From assembly GCA_965247125.1 (NCBI GenBank), contig CBDFGO010000003.1:806001-870000 (forward strand): a DNA stretch of 64,000 nucleotides, read 5' to 3'. Of the stretch, positions 17,624 through 26,981 are shown in pieces (positions within the stretch are counted from its first letter, which is position 1; each line of letters starts with the position of its first letter). A program made the position numbers and the translations under genes. The notes beneath the pieces are model-generated. The model searched no databases, was not told the DNA's origin, and was given only the letters and a program-made list of their open reading frames with translations. Source of the stretch: CALBJU01 sp965247125 (GTDB lineage Bacteria > Bacteroidota > Rhodothermia > Rhodothermales > UBA10348).

Positions 17624-19007
17624 GAGTTAACCCCGAAAGTTGTGTACGGGTGAAAAAGGTATAGGCGGCGTATCCTGATGATGATTACGTCATTGTCAAT
17701 CCGAAGATTGGAGGATACACCGCCCATGAAGACGAATAACGCACACGAGAACGAGAACTACAATAGCACAGAGGATGTGTTGACAGAAGTATTGCGAACA
17801 GGGGCCGCAAAGATGCTGGCCACAGCCGTTGAGGCCGAGGTTGAAGCTTTCTGCCAGCGCTACCAGTTCCTGCGCGACGAAGAGAATCGCCACCGCATCG
17901 TTCGCAATGGATATCTGCCAGAGAGGAAGATTTTGACTGGTATCGGGGAGGTCGCTGTAAAGATGCCCCGCATACGCGACCGTACGGGTCGGGGTGAGGA
18001 TAGAATCGGTTTCCGCAGTTCGATACTACCAGCCTACCTCCGCAAGAGCCGCTCGCTTGAGGCTCTCATTCCATGGTTGTACCTGAAGGGAGTTTCAACG
18101 GGCGGCTTTGAGGCAGCGCTCTCGGCCCTTGTTGGTCCTGATGCCCCAGGGCTGACCTCCTCGACGATTGCGCGCCTGAAGACGCTTTGGACAAGGGAGC
18201 ACGAAGACTGGCAAAAGCGGAGCCTGAAGGAGAAGCACTACGTCTATTTCTGGGCCGACGGTATTCACGTAAACGTACGCATGGATAAACAGAAACTGTG
18301 TCTGCTGGTCGTGATCGGCGCTACGGCCGATGGAAGGAAGGAGCTTATAGCACTCGAGGACGGCTTTCGCGAGAGCAAGCAGTCGTGGCGAGAGTTGCTC
18401 CTGGAGCTGAGGCACCGCGGGCTGGATCAAGGACCGAAGCTGGCTGTTGCCGATGGAGCCATGGGATTCTGGAGTGCTCTCGCAGAAGTTTATCCCGAGA
18501 CGCGAGCCGCACGCTGTTGGGTGCACAAGACAGCAAATGTGCTCAACCGCCTGCCCAAGTCCGTTCAGAAGAAGGCAAAAGGTCACCTCACGCAGATCTA
18601 TACAGCAGAAACAAAAAAGCAGGCAGAGAGCGCCCTTCTGTTTTTCATCAAAGCCTACCAGCAAAAGTATCCGAAAGCAGCAGAGATTCTGGTGAAAGAC
18701 CGAGAAGAACTGCTCGCTTTTTATGACTTTCCGGCAGAACACTGGATCCATCTTCGGAGCACAAATCCGATCGAATCTACGTTCGCGACCGTGCGCCTCA
18801 GGACCGCCAAAACGAGGGGATGTCTGAGCCGAGAAACAGCTCTTGCAATGGCCTTCCGTCTATGTAAAGAGGCCCAGAAGAAGTGGAGGAAACTGAATGC
18901 ACCGCACCTATTGCAACTTGTAAAAAAAGGAATCAAATTCACCGACGGAATTACATCAGAACGACACGCTGCCTAAACCTTCCATACACAACTTTTGGGC
19001 ATAGCTC
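17624..19007 (+). mobile_element. IS256-family insertion sequence, copy B
   Basis: 1384 bp with both ends intact, in opposite orientation to copies A, C and D. The 9 bases on its two sides do not match (AAATATGAA left, GCGTGCTTA right), the left side is a broken IS3 and the right side is a broken secreted-protein gene. It therefore marks a rearrangement junction (deletion or inversion between IS copies), not a fresh insertion. Confidence 0.92.
17726..18976 (+). CDS. IS256-family transposase, copy B
   Basis: Intact 416-residue DDE transposase, identical in protein sequence to copies C and D (AKTRGC form). The ATG at 17726 follows a GGAGGA site. With both inverted repeats present it should be able to move itself and the other copies. 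Confidence 0.93.
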   Translation: MKTNNAHENENYNSTEDVLTEVLRTGAAKMLATAVEAEVEAFCQRYQFLRDEENRHRIVRNGYLPERKILTGIGEVAVKMPRIRDRTGRGEDRIGFRSSILPAYLRKSRSLEALIPWLYLKGVSTGGFEAALSALVGPDAPGLTSSTIARLKTLWTREHEDWQKRSLKEKHYVYFWADGIHVNVRMDKQKLCLLVVIGATADGRKELIALEDGFRESKQSWRELLLELRHRGLDQGPKLAVADGAMGFWSALAEVYPETRAARCWVHKTANVLNRLPKSVQKKAKGHLTQIYTAETKKQAESALLFFIKAYQQKYPKAAEILVKDREELLAFYDFPAEHWIHLRSTNPIESTFATVRLRTAKTRGCLSRETALAMAFRLCKEAQKKWRKLNAPHLLQLVKKGIKFTDGITSERHAA

Positions 19008-19113
19008 GCGTGCTTAGCGCTGAAGGTCCAAATAAGCTCGGCAGAGATTGTGCCGCGCACGGAGCGCCGAAAAGCGAAATCGCAATTAGATAAAGAATCG
19101 TGTTTCTGCACAT
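19008..19113 (-). pseudogene. 5' fragment of a secreted-protein gene cut by IS256 copy B
   Basis: The ATG at 19113 starts a typical signal peptide (MCRNTILYLIAISLFGAPC, AAQ cleavage-like) and about 16 further residues, then the frame runs into the IS256 end at 19007. It lies 32 bp downstream of the lipoprotein gene at 19146-19880 on the same strand, so the two were likely one operon. The rest of the gene was not found in the window. Confidence 0.5.
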
Positions 19114-19145
19114 GGGTTATCTCGTTTGATTGTTCAATTCGCTGA

Positions 19146-19880
19146 TTAATTATTCTGAATGCTCATCAAACAGTAGTCAATGAGCATGTGCTGAAATTCG
19201 GGTGGCGTGGAAGTGGATATTCCTCTCGACCACTCTCGGCGCGCGACGAGGCCGTACCCTGGTGCAAAATGTAAATAGATATCATTTCCTGAAACGTCCG
19301 GCTGAGTTTGATGGTAATACTTAAAGACGGTTGTGGTAAATAACCCAGCTGGCGAGTCAATAATTGAATTTGTGCCAACCACATCGTATCGCGTTGAATC
19401 TTTTATCGAAAGTTGACCCGTTTCTGTTGAGCGCGTCCATGTATAGGAATAGAAAGTGTCACCCTCTTTGGCAGGAAACGGGTACTTCAGAAACCGAACC
19501 AGCACCGTGTCCTGGTCACCAATAAATCCCTCCATGGACTGACCATCCCCGCTATCGACCCAAATTCTCATGTCTGCACTCGAGGCGGTGTCCAAATTGA
19601 AACGCTTAAGTACAAACGCCCTGTTATTATCAAATCGAGCTGCGGACAACTCGCTGGTGATCTCATGACGAAGAGTATCGAGTACTTCTCCAAAAAAATC
19701 GGTTACTTCGAAACTCCATGAGTTTCCCACCTCAAGAGGCCTCAAAGTTCCTGCAACGGCATGGTTAGAACACACCAGTGCGGCGTCTCCTCCTGCAATC
19801 CCAGAATCACAGCCGCCAAACCAAAATGGTATGATGACTATTAATGCGAGCCTCGAGGAAGCGAACAGAAATACACCCAT
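19146..19880 (-). CDS. hypothetical lipoprotein, paralogue of the one at 9311-9967
   Basis: The ATG at 19880 gives MGVFLFASSRLALIVIIPFWFGGCDSG, a lipoprotein signal with the Cys at about residue 24; a longer frame to 19973 has no signal sense. Mature part shares LRPLEVGN-W, KYPFPAKEGD, DSPAGLFTTTVFKYY and HFAPGYGL with the paralogue at 9311-9967 in the same order. No known family is recognised. Probably an envelope lipoprotein of unknown role that was co-transcribed with the truncated secreted protein just downstream. Confidence 0.72.
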   Translation of the reverse strand: MGVFLFASSRLALIVIIPFWFGGCDSGIAGGDAALVCSNHAVAGTLRPLEVGNSWSFEVTDFFGEVLDTLRHEITSELSAARFDNNRAFVLKRFNLDTASSADMRIWVDSGDGQSMEGFIGDQDTVLVRFLKYPFPAKEGDTFYSYTWTRSTETGQLSIKDSTRYDVVGTNSIIDSPAGLFTTTVFKYYHQTQPDVSGNDIYLHFAPGYGLVARREWSRGISTSTPPEFQHMLIDYCLMSIQNN

Positions 19881-20209
19881 CTTTTTGTTATTCTCCCAAG
19901 ACCTTTTCGATCTGGATCTCAAAGAACACGGTAGGTAGGATTTTCGACTGAAAGGGGAGTAATGCATAAACACACAATTGTAAGTTCTGAAATGGGAAGA
20001 TCAGTAGGCGTTTTGTCTTAAATGTGTTGGCCCAATTACACCACCTACCATTCGAGTAATGTAGCCAGCCCACCAAAATAATGTGCTGACAAATTGATCT
20101 AAATTATTGGTATCGATCCGAGAGCAAGACCTCCAATTAATCCTAGTGTACTCTTCCCTGAAAAGCACCCACTCGAAAGTTGGTTAAAACCTGTTCTTTT
20201 GAGAGGACT
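19881..20209. other. non-coding stretch
   Basis: About 330 bases upstream of the lipoprotein gene. The minus strand should hold its promoter, but I see no clear box pair and no RNA gene or credible small ORF here. Confidence 0.35.
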
Positions 20210-20491
20210 TCAGGGACCTCGTTTTGCATCCCGCTTCTTTTTCTCTTCTTCAGCCTTGAAATAGGCGACTAGTTCGTCTACAACATCCTCTAAAGTTCGA
20301 GGTGCACCTCGATGTAGGCCACAAATGTCGCCATTTTGGCATATTACCACCGGAAAGAGCTCTCGGTTGAGGGCTCTTTCAGCAAAGTTCGAGTTTTGAG
20401 ATAGGGGTACCGATAACGCCATCTCAAACCTCGCTTCCGTCTCAAAACTCCCTTTTGGCCCGGAAATCAGCCAGATAAATTGCCATCTCAA
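20210..20491 (-). CDS. hypothetical small protein
   Basis: Open frame of 93 residues with a charged, helical C-terminus (AYFKAEEEKKKRDAKRG) typical of real small proteins. The N-terminal third is less convincing; translation may begin at the internal ATG (MALSVPL). No family is recognised. It lies 57 bp downstream of another small ORF on the same strand, and both sit beside the IS21 element, so either could be a decayed remnant. Confidence 0.35.
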   Translation of the reverse strand: MRWQFIWLISGPKGSFETEARFEMALSVPLSQNSNFAERALNRELFPVVICQNGDICGLHRGAPRTLEDVVDELVAYFKAEEEKKKRDAKRGP

Positions 20492-20548
20492 GTATTCCGT
20501 TTTCCTTCCACTTCTTGAAGTATCTGTGACACGTTTTATGAGATGGGA

Positions 20549-20836
20549 TTACAGTCGTCCTTGCTCTTTTAGCTCACGGTTCTTTCTGCGTAGTTCTAAC
20601 AGTCGCCCATCCTTGCCCTGCCGGAGAATATTCCAACGCCTTTCCAATTCAAGCTCGTACTCCAGCGTCTTGTATAGATCGGATTCTACCTCTTCATTTG
20701 CACCGCTACCCAGATACAGGATGGCGTTTGCCAGCTGCCCGATTTTCGCTGACTTTGCATAGTGTACGAGGTCTTGGCCGGGATCACTGCGAGAGGGGTG
20801 GTTGGCAAGTGCGAGATAGAAGGGTTCACTCGGCAT
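20549..20836 (-). CDS. hypothetical protein, probably the 3' part of a gene disrupted near the IS21 end
   Basis: A 95-residue frame with a charged helical C-terminus (LLELRRKNRELKEQG). The frame continues to look coding upstream of the ATG (NFVAHERFIDRHG) until a stop about 55 bases before, close to the end of the IS21 element at about 20905. That suggests the true N-terminus was lost. No family is recognised. Confidence 0.4.
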   Translation of the reverse strand: MPSEPFYLALANHPSRSDPGQDLVHYAKSAKIGQLANAILYLGSGANEEVESDLYKTLEYELELERRWNILRQGKDGRLLELRRKNRELKEQGRL

Positions 20837-20938
20837 ACCATGGCGATCGATGAACCTTTCGTGAGCGACGAAATTGCGTGATCAACGTCAAGGGTTATTA
20901 CCGGCTGGCGACACTCATTTCTCCCGTTTAGATACTTT

Positions 20939-21748
20939 TCAGCAGGTCAACCATCTTTTGTTAGTAGTTTTTGATTTAGAAGGAGTTTCTTCTTCAGTGT
21001 CAATCTTGGTTTGTGAAGCCTCCAGTCGGTAGCTCGTTAGGTTGAGTTCAAGGATGATGCTGTGATGAACGAGGCGGTCAATGGCAGCTGCTGTTGTCAT
21101 TGGATCTTTAAAGAGTTGCTCCCATTTTGAGAACGCAAGATTGCTGCTCAACATGAGCGTGCCGCGTTCATATCTATCTGCCAGCAGCGTAAAGAGTACT
21201 TCCATTTCTTCCCGGCTCTGCTGAACGTATCCGATGTCATCGATGATGATGGCCTCGTATTGTGCGAGGCGTTTCAGGATGCGTGGTAGTTCAAGGTCTC
21301 GCTTTGCGATGAGTAGCTCCTGAACCAGCAGGCTGCAGGGACGGAACAGCACTCGGTGTCCTTGCTGGATGAGTTCATGACCGATGGCTGCCAGGAGATG
21401 CGTCTTTCCGCTTCCAGGATTTCCGAAGGCCAAGACGTTCTCGCAACGATCAAGGAAGCATCCCTCCATGAGCACTCCCACTTGCTGGTTGACCTTGAGC
21501 GGCAAGCGGGCGCGATCAAAGCTCTCCATTGCCTTCTCTCGTGGAAGCCGTGACTGCCTCAGGAACCGCTGTATTCGAGTAACCCGGCGTTGCTCGCTTT
21601 CTCGCCGGATGACTTCGAGCAGATAGCGCTCATGCGTCAGGTCTTCCTGGCGGGCCGTGGCCGCTTCTTCCTTGTAACACGACGTGATCGTTGGCATGCG
21701 CAGCAGCTTGAGCGCAGACGTCAATTCTGTATGCAGAGCAGCTTTCAT
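20939..21748 (-). CDS. istB: IS21-family helper ATPase IstB
   Basis: A 269-residue AAA+ ATPase related to DnaC. Walker A is GNPGSGKTHLL (about residues 113-120), Walker B is AIIIDDIGYV, and the sensor region reads LMLSSNLAFSKW. It overlaps istA by 4 bases (ATGA), as in other IS21 elements, and directs the transposase to target DNA. Length and motifs are normal. Confidence 0.92.
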   Translation of the reverse strand: MKAALHTELTSALKLLRMPTITSCYKEEAATARQEDLTHERYLLEVIRRESEQRRVTRIQRFLRQSRLPREKAMESFDRARLPLKVNQQVGVLMEGCFLDRCENVLAFGNPGSGKTHLLAAIGHELIQQGHRVLFRPCSLLVQELLIAKRDLELPRILKRLAQYEAIIIDDIGYVQQSREEMEVLFTLLADRYERGTLMLSSNLAFSKWEQLFKDPMTTAAAIDRLVHHSIILELNLTSYRLEASQTKIDTEEETPSKSKTTNKRWLTC

Positions 21749-23241
21749 ATCGCTACCCCGCCCCTAGCCATATCAGGTTGCGAGAGCAACGCATCATATC
21801 CGGCCAGTTCTACACCAGCTATCTCAATGTCGAGCGGCTTCTCGTATCCGGCCTCAACAAGATTACGCACAGATGCTACGTTCAGTGGTGCTTGTTGCCT
21901 GATTAGAACACTCAGAGCGCCCTCAACAGCAGCTTGATTCTCCGTGGCCGCAAGATGCAGGATTTCAAGATAGCGCCGCGAGGCACTCCTTTCGCTGTGT
22001 GCCCCTCGGTGGATCACGTCGTAGGCCATCCGGAAGAGGTGAGTCGGGAAGAGATCGGCTTTGTAGATGTAATCGGCAAAGGCTCCAGGCTTTCGGACGA
22101 GCGTATCGATCACGTGACGATAAGCAACCCGGTGCCGGCCCGAGCCCCTGAGCCGGGGCATTTCTTCTACCTTTCGCTGCGCGTAATACACCGCGATGTG
22201 GTCGTGATAGAGCCGCACGTCAACTTTTTCGCCCACCAGCCTCAAGTGAACGGAGTAGATGTTCTTGGCCACACTGATCGTTGATCCCTGGCGAACCCGA
22301 ACCTCAAGGCGCTGACAAGCAGCGATGCGTTTGGATGGTAGTGATCGCAGAAGGGCCATTTCTTCGAGGAATCTCTTTCGCCGCGGGCGATTGAGCTCCA
22401 CAAAAAGCTCATCAAGAAAAATTCCATATGCCTGCCTGCTCTCAACGTTACTGCTACCACGAAGCAGAAGGGACTGGCCAACGGCATCTTTAAAGCGGCG
22501 ATTACGCTGCTCAATATCACCATTCTCGTTCGGACTCCTCGGAGTGGTGTGTATGCCATCGAGGCCCAGGTGGCGCAGCAGGCCAGCGTAGCGATCCGTA
22601 AAACGCTCCTTGTTCTTCATCTGACGAACTGCTGCTGACAGAGAGTCCCTCTGGTGCACACGTGGCACGCCGCCCAGTTCATAAAGCGCATTCTGCAGCC
22701 CTTCAGATAGCGACTCAAAGCTTTCGCTAAAACAGATGCTTCCTGTTTCCCAATTCGAGTAAGCAAGCGTAAAGTGATATATGAGATGATCAAAACGCTG
22801 GTTAGCAATCGTGATGCCGAGCGAGCCCATCCGTGTAAAATCGCTCTGAGAACGTTCACCGGGGCGGTATTTCTGGCTAAAGAAGACCTCTTTTGCCGGG
22901 CCTTTCGTTGCGCGCCATGTTTTCACCCGGCGCTGCAGCGTGCGAAGCTGTCCATTCGAATAACGATCCGGAAAGCATCGTTTCAGGTAATTGAATAACG
23001 TCTTGGCTTCGAGCCCAGGACTTTTTTTGAGCATCTTTTCGATTCCTGGCCACACGTCGGCGAAGGCATCTTCATGCCCAGACCAATCATGAGGACTTTT
23101 AATCGCGCTTGGCAGCTTTCCAAAACGACGATATTTACGGGCGGTCTTTTCATTCATGCCAGCCTTTGCGGCGGCTGTGGTAAGGGTAGGTTCAGTTTGC
23201 ATAAGCTTAAAGAGAAGCCGAACCTGCTGACCGGTGACCAT
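21745..23241 (-). CDS. istA: IS21-family transposase IstA
   Basis: A 498-residue DDE transposase. The start is set at ATG 23241 (MVTGQQVRLLFKLM); an upstream in-frame ATG adds 12 residues without family support. N-terminal HTH (TTAAAKAGMNEKTARKYRR), catalytic D in RSQSDFTRMG, D in HQRDSLSAAV, and E in NGDIEQRNRRFK, followed by the basic C-terminal region. It looks intact. Confidence 0.92.
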   Translation of the reverse strand: MVTGQQVRLLFKLMQTEPTLTTAAAKAGMNEKTARKYRRFGKLPSAIKSPHDWSGHEDAFADVWPGIEKMLKKSPGLEAKTLFNYLKRCFPDRYSNGQLRTLQRRVKTWRATKGPAKEVFFSQKYRPGERSQSDFTRMGSLGITIANQRFDHLIYHFTLAYSNWETGSICFSESFESLSEGLQNALYELGGVPRVHQRDSLSAAVRQMKNKERFTDRYAGLLRHLGLDGIHTTPRSPNENGDIEQRNRRFKDAVGQSLLLRGSSNVESRQAYGIFLDELFVELNRPRRKRFLEEMALLRSLPSKRIAACQRLEVRVRQGSTISVAKNIYSVHLRLVGEKVDVRLYHDHIAVYYAQRKVEEMPRLRGSGRHRVAYRHVIDTLVRKPGAFADYIYKADLFPTHLFRMAYDVIHRGAHSERSASRRYLEILHLAATENQAAVEGALSVLIRQQAPLNVASVRNLVEAGYEKPLDIEIAGVELAGYDALLSQPDMARGGVAI

Positions 23242-23354
23242 CAAAATATTCCCGTTGAATCCGACATGACAAAACAACCGGATCAGGGTAATATTTATTA
23301 TGAGTCAAACGGTAAAAATGAGTGTCGTTGTGATCCGTTAATGAATGTCGTCAA

Positions 23355-24028
23355 TCAACCAATTCCCGATGTAGTTAAAAGAGCCCCTGAATCACCTGCC
23401 GCAGTATCCGTTTCGTACTCCCAGTACGTGTTACCACCGTTATATTCAAGATCTAGAATATCTTCTGAATCCTTCTGCAGCGTATTGTTATCAACGCCGG
23501 TATCGCTGCCGTAACCCTCTATTGTGCCCGTCAGTCCAGTTGGTGAACTGTAGTCCCCAGAAAGGCGCAAGTAACTTTGCTGATTATCGAATGGAAGTTC
23601 GCCGTCTCCGTTAACACCTACATCGAAGAGCCACCAGTCCTGTCCCAATTTGGAAGGTATCAGGTCGTAATCGGGAAATGGGGTATAGGGTTTCACGTTT
23701 TCCGAAAGGTCGGTAGTAAAATTAATGGGGTACTGATCTTCCGGTTCGGAAAATTGAATCACCCCGCCACTTGTGGAAGCTGGGACATTAAACTCAACCA
23801 CATCGTACCCAATTGCCTCACAATGTCCAGCAGAAATAAAAAATCCTCCCGAAGTCAGTGTTGCAGTGCAAGGAGGTGTTCCGGTCTCACCATCTTCAAC
23901 GAGTCTACCAATCATGTCACTATTGCCGGCTTCACGGAAATCTGTGCCGCAAATAGTTTTCCCAGCTGCAGTGGATAGTAGTCCATCTCCATAGACAATC
24001 TTCTCAACTTCTACGAACGAGCCTCGTC
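23355..24028 (-). pseudogene. trypsin-like serine protease fragment, cut at the 5' side by IS256
   Basis: The triad regions are visible: His in FISAGHCEA, Asp probably in LFDVGVNGDGE, Ser in AGDSGALL. The N-terminus is missing because IS256 copy C begins at 24029; the first five residues of the open frame come from the IS. After the GDSG motif only about 9 residues follow before a stop at 23355, and the IS21 end is 25 bp further, so the last strands of the fold are missing too. The gene was probably a secreted S1-type protease and is now inactive. Confidence 0.75.
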
Positions 24029-25412
24029 GAGCTATGCCCAAAAGTTGTGTATGGAAGGTTTAGGCAGCGTGTCGTTCTGATGTAATTCCGTCGGTGAATT
24101 TGATTCCTTTTTTTACAAGTTGCAATAGGTGCGGTGCATTCAGTTTCCTCCACTTCTTCTGAGCCTCTTTACATAGACGGAAGGCCATTGCAAGAGCTGT
24201 TTCTCGGCTCAGACATCCCCTCGTTTTGGCGGTCCTGAGGCGCACGGTCGCGAACGTAGATTCGATCGGATTTGTGCTCCGAAGATGGATCCAGTGTTCT
24301 GCCGGAAAGTCATAAAAAGCGAGCAGTTCTTCTCGGTCTTTCACCAGAATCTCTGCTGCTTTCGGATACTTTTGCTGGTAGGCTTTGATGAAAAACAGAA
24401 GGGCGCTCTCTGCCTGCTTTTTTGTTTCTGCTGTATAGATCTGCGTGAGGTGACCTTTTGCCTTCTTCTGAACGGACTTGGGCAGGCGGTTGAGCACATT
24501 TGCTGTCTTGTGCACCCAACAGCGTGCGGCTCGCGTCTCGGGATAAACTTCTGCGAGAGCACTCCAGAATCCCATGGCTCCATCGGCAACAGCCAGCTTC
24601 GGTCCTTGATCCAGCCCGCGGTGCCTCAGCTCCAGGAGCAACTCTCGCCACGACTGCTTGCTCTCGCGAAAGCCGTCCTCGAGTGCTATAAGCTCCTTCC
24701 TTCCATCGGCCGTAGCGCCGATCACGACCAGCAGACACAGTTTCTGTTTATCCATGCGTACGTTTACGTGAATACCGTCGGCCCAGAAATAGACGTAGTG
24801 CTTCTCCTTCAGGCTCCGCTTTTGCCAGTCTTCGTGCTCCCTTGTCCAAAGCGTCTTCAGGCGCGCAATCGTCGAGGAGGTCAGCCCTGGGGCATCAGGA
24901 CCAACAAGGGCCGAGAGCGCTGCCTCAAAGCCGCCCGTTGAAACTCCCTTCAGGTACAACCATGGAATGAGAGCCTCAAGCGAGCGGCTCTTGCGGAGGT
25001 AGGCTGGTAGTATCGAACTGCGGAAACCGATTCTATCCTCACCCCGACCCGTACGGTCGCGTATGCGGGGCATCTTTACAGCGACCTCCCCGATACCAGT
25101 CAAAATCTTCCTCTCTGGCAGATATCCATTGCGAACGATGCGGTGGCGATTCTCTTCGTCGCGCAGGAACTGGTAGCGCTGGCAGAAAGCTTCAACCTCG
25201 GCCTCAACGGCTGTGGCCAGCATCTTTGCGGCCCCTGTTCGCAATACTTCTGTCAACACATCCTCTGTGCTATTGTAGTTCTCGTTCTCGTGTGCGTTAT
25301 TCGTCTTCATGGGCGGTGTATCCTCCAATCTTCGGATTGACAATGACGTAATCATCATCAGGATACGCCGCCTATACCTTTTTCACCCGTACACAACTTT
25401 CGGGGTTAACTC
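24029..25412 (-). mobile_element. IS256-family insertion sequence, copy C
   Basis: 1384 bp with both ends intact. The flanking 9-mers differ (AGCCTCGTC left, AGATCCATC right). Left it cuts a protease gene, right it cuts a coupling-protein gene; neither missing half is on the other side. Like copy B it marks a rearrangement junction. Confidence 0.92.
24060..25310 (-). CDS. IS256-family transposase, copy C
   Basis: Intact 416-residue transposase with the same DDE motifs (FWADGIH, VADGAMG, NPIEST) and the AKTRGC form found in copies B and D. The start is ATG 25310 behind GGAGGA. Confidence 0.93.
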   Translation of the reverse strand: MKTNNAHENENYNSTEDVLTEVLRTGAAKMLATAVEAEVEAFCQRYQFLRDEENRHRIVRNGYLPERKILTGIGEVAVKMPRIRDRTGRGEDRIGFRSSILPAYLRKSRSLEALIPWLYLKGVSTGGFEAALSALVGPDAPGLTSSTIARLKTLWTREHEDWQKRSLKEKHYVYFWADGIHVNVRMDKQKLCLLVVIGATADGRKELIALEDGFRESKQSWRELLLELRHRGLDQGPKLAVADGAMGFWSALAEVYPETRAARCWVHKTANVLNRLPKSVQKKAKGHLTQIYTAETKKQAESALLFFIKAYQQKYPKAAEILVKDREELLAFYDFPAEHWIHLRSTNPIESTFATVRLRTAKTRGCLSRETALAMAFRLCKEAQKKWRKLNAPHLLQLVKKGIKFTDGITSERHAA

Positions 25413-25413
25413 A

Positions 25414-26976
25414 GATCCATCAGGTGAGCTCTTCCGTCTAACAAGCGGATACCTTAGACAAATTGGTTATCGAATCGCCGTCCTCGATGTATCAAATCCC
25501 GATCGGTCACTATCCTTTAATCCACTTAGCAGTGCCGGTACCCACAATCAGGTCGAGCGCGTCTGCGAGATTCTGGTATCGTCGGCGTTTCCAAACGACA
25601 CAGGGGCAAATAAATTCTGGGCGGATAGTGCCCGTGGCATTCTATCCGTACTCATACGCTGTCTTAACAACTGCGACCCCGAATATCGCAACCTTGGCAA
25701 TGTTCGCCGACTTCTGAATTACTTCAGCGGTGACATGGAGGAAATCAAAGGTTGGATATCTGAACACGCTGATGAGAGTACATTCAGCGACGCCAAAGGA
25801 ATTTTTTCCAATTCCGACCGAGGCCTAGCGAATATTGTGTCTACAGCTAGGTGTGCCGTAGGTGCATTTGGTGATCCTTCACTGTGCCGTATTTCGAGCA
25901 GCAATACGCTCGGTATACACACACTCCGGGAAGTCCCCACCATTATTTACGTCATCGCGCCAGAAGAGCAAATACGTTTTTTTGGCTTCTGGCTTAGTCT
26001 GGTTTTTACTGCAATTTTTGATTCCATGATGACCATGGAGGAGACCGGCAAGCCATACCTGCCAGTCAAACTCATCATCGACGAAGCCGGAAATATTTCC
26101 ATACCATCATTCTCTCTCTACTGTTCAACATTGAGGAAGAGGAAATGCTCCGTTTTGCTCGCGTGTCAACATCATCAACAACTGGTAAACCTTTACGGAA
26201 AAGCAGAGTCCGACACCATCATGCGCGGTGCGATTTCAAATCATATCTACCTTCCCGGTCTCGCACTGGACACTTGTGTTGAATTAGAGCGCATTCTTGG
26301 AAAGCAGACCGTGGAGGATCGCCGTACCGGTCAAAGATTCTCAAGAAGTCTTAAATCGGCAAGTGAAATTCGGACCATGCCGGATGACACAGGGGTATAT
26401 ATTTCTGCAAATTCTAAGCCAATCAGATTGAAGCTCACACCGTTCTACCATCATCCCAAATTCAAGAAGTATGCGAAATTTCCGCCAGCGGTGATCGTAG
26501 GCTCTGAAAACAAAGAGCCGGAATACATTCCAGTTCTCTCCGGCAAAAATAGTTCGATTGATTCAAGCGGAAGTTCGCAACAAACCCAAACCGTTCATAC
26601 TGATCCCCATGAAGGTTCAACCGTATTCGTCGAAAAAATCGCAAAAGAAATTACAGAACAGTTTGAAAAAATTATTACAGACCTTACCGGACCGGCACTC
26701 CGACAGGCAGTACTATTAAACACCCTTAACAATGATGCCGTTATACCGCTCACAGAGGCAATGCGAACATTGGGAATCAGCCGTGATGTTGCCGAGAGAC
26801 TCCGAAAAGAGAAAAAACTACGACCAATCGTTACCAAAAATGGACGCAACAGCAAGCTCTATGTAACCATCGGTCATATACGCCATCTCGTCCGACAAAT
26901 GAACGAAGCACCAGTACCAGCACGAAGAGGAAAAGTCAGAAAAAAGAGTAAAAAAGCCCACCACGAGGGAGAGTAG
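25414..26976 (+). pseudogene. VirD4/TraG-type coupling protein, N-terminus removed by IS256, with C-terminal HTH-like extension
   Basis: Native sequence begins at DPSGELF right behind the IS256 end; this segment normally follows the Walker A motif in type IV coupling proteins, so the membrane anchor and Walker A are gone. Still present are RSLSFNPL, the Walker B region LIIDEAGNI, LACQHHQQL and the TraG/TraD C-terminal motifs (DDTGVYISANSKPIRLKLTPFY). Past about residue 400 is an unusual tail: a linker, then TEAMRTLGISRDVAERLRKEKKL, which resembles a MerR/excisionase-type winged helix. The protein would have pumped DNA in conjugation. The apparent start at 25309 lies in the IS and is not meaningful. 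Confidence 0.78.
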
Positions 26977-26981
26977 TCATC

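Larger units (their letters stand above)
20905..23330 (-). mobile_element. IS21-family insertion sequence
   Basis: Contains the istA-istB pair and is bordered by inverted repeats: CGACACTCATTTCTCCCGTTT at about 20909 and the complement of AAACGGTAAAAATGAGTGTCG at 23307-23327 (19 of 21 positions match). The exact outer bases are uncertain by a few positions. No target duplication is evident. It separates a small broken ORF on the left from the protease fragment on the right. Confidence 0.85.

Noticed and set aside
24020..24028. Inversion between IS256 copies B and C as the sole explanation for mismatched flanks
   Set aside because: Swapping the inner flanks of B and C in reverse complement does not restore any 9-bp duplication, so at least one more event or partner copy is needed.
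25309..25413. Apparent start of the coupling protein inside IS256 copy C
   Set aside because: The first 35 codons are read from the IS inverted-repeat region and leader; they give no anchor or Walker A, so the gene is truncated, not restarted.
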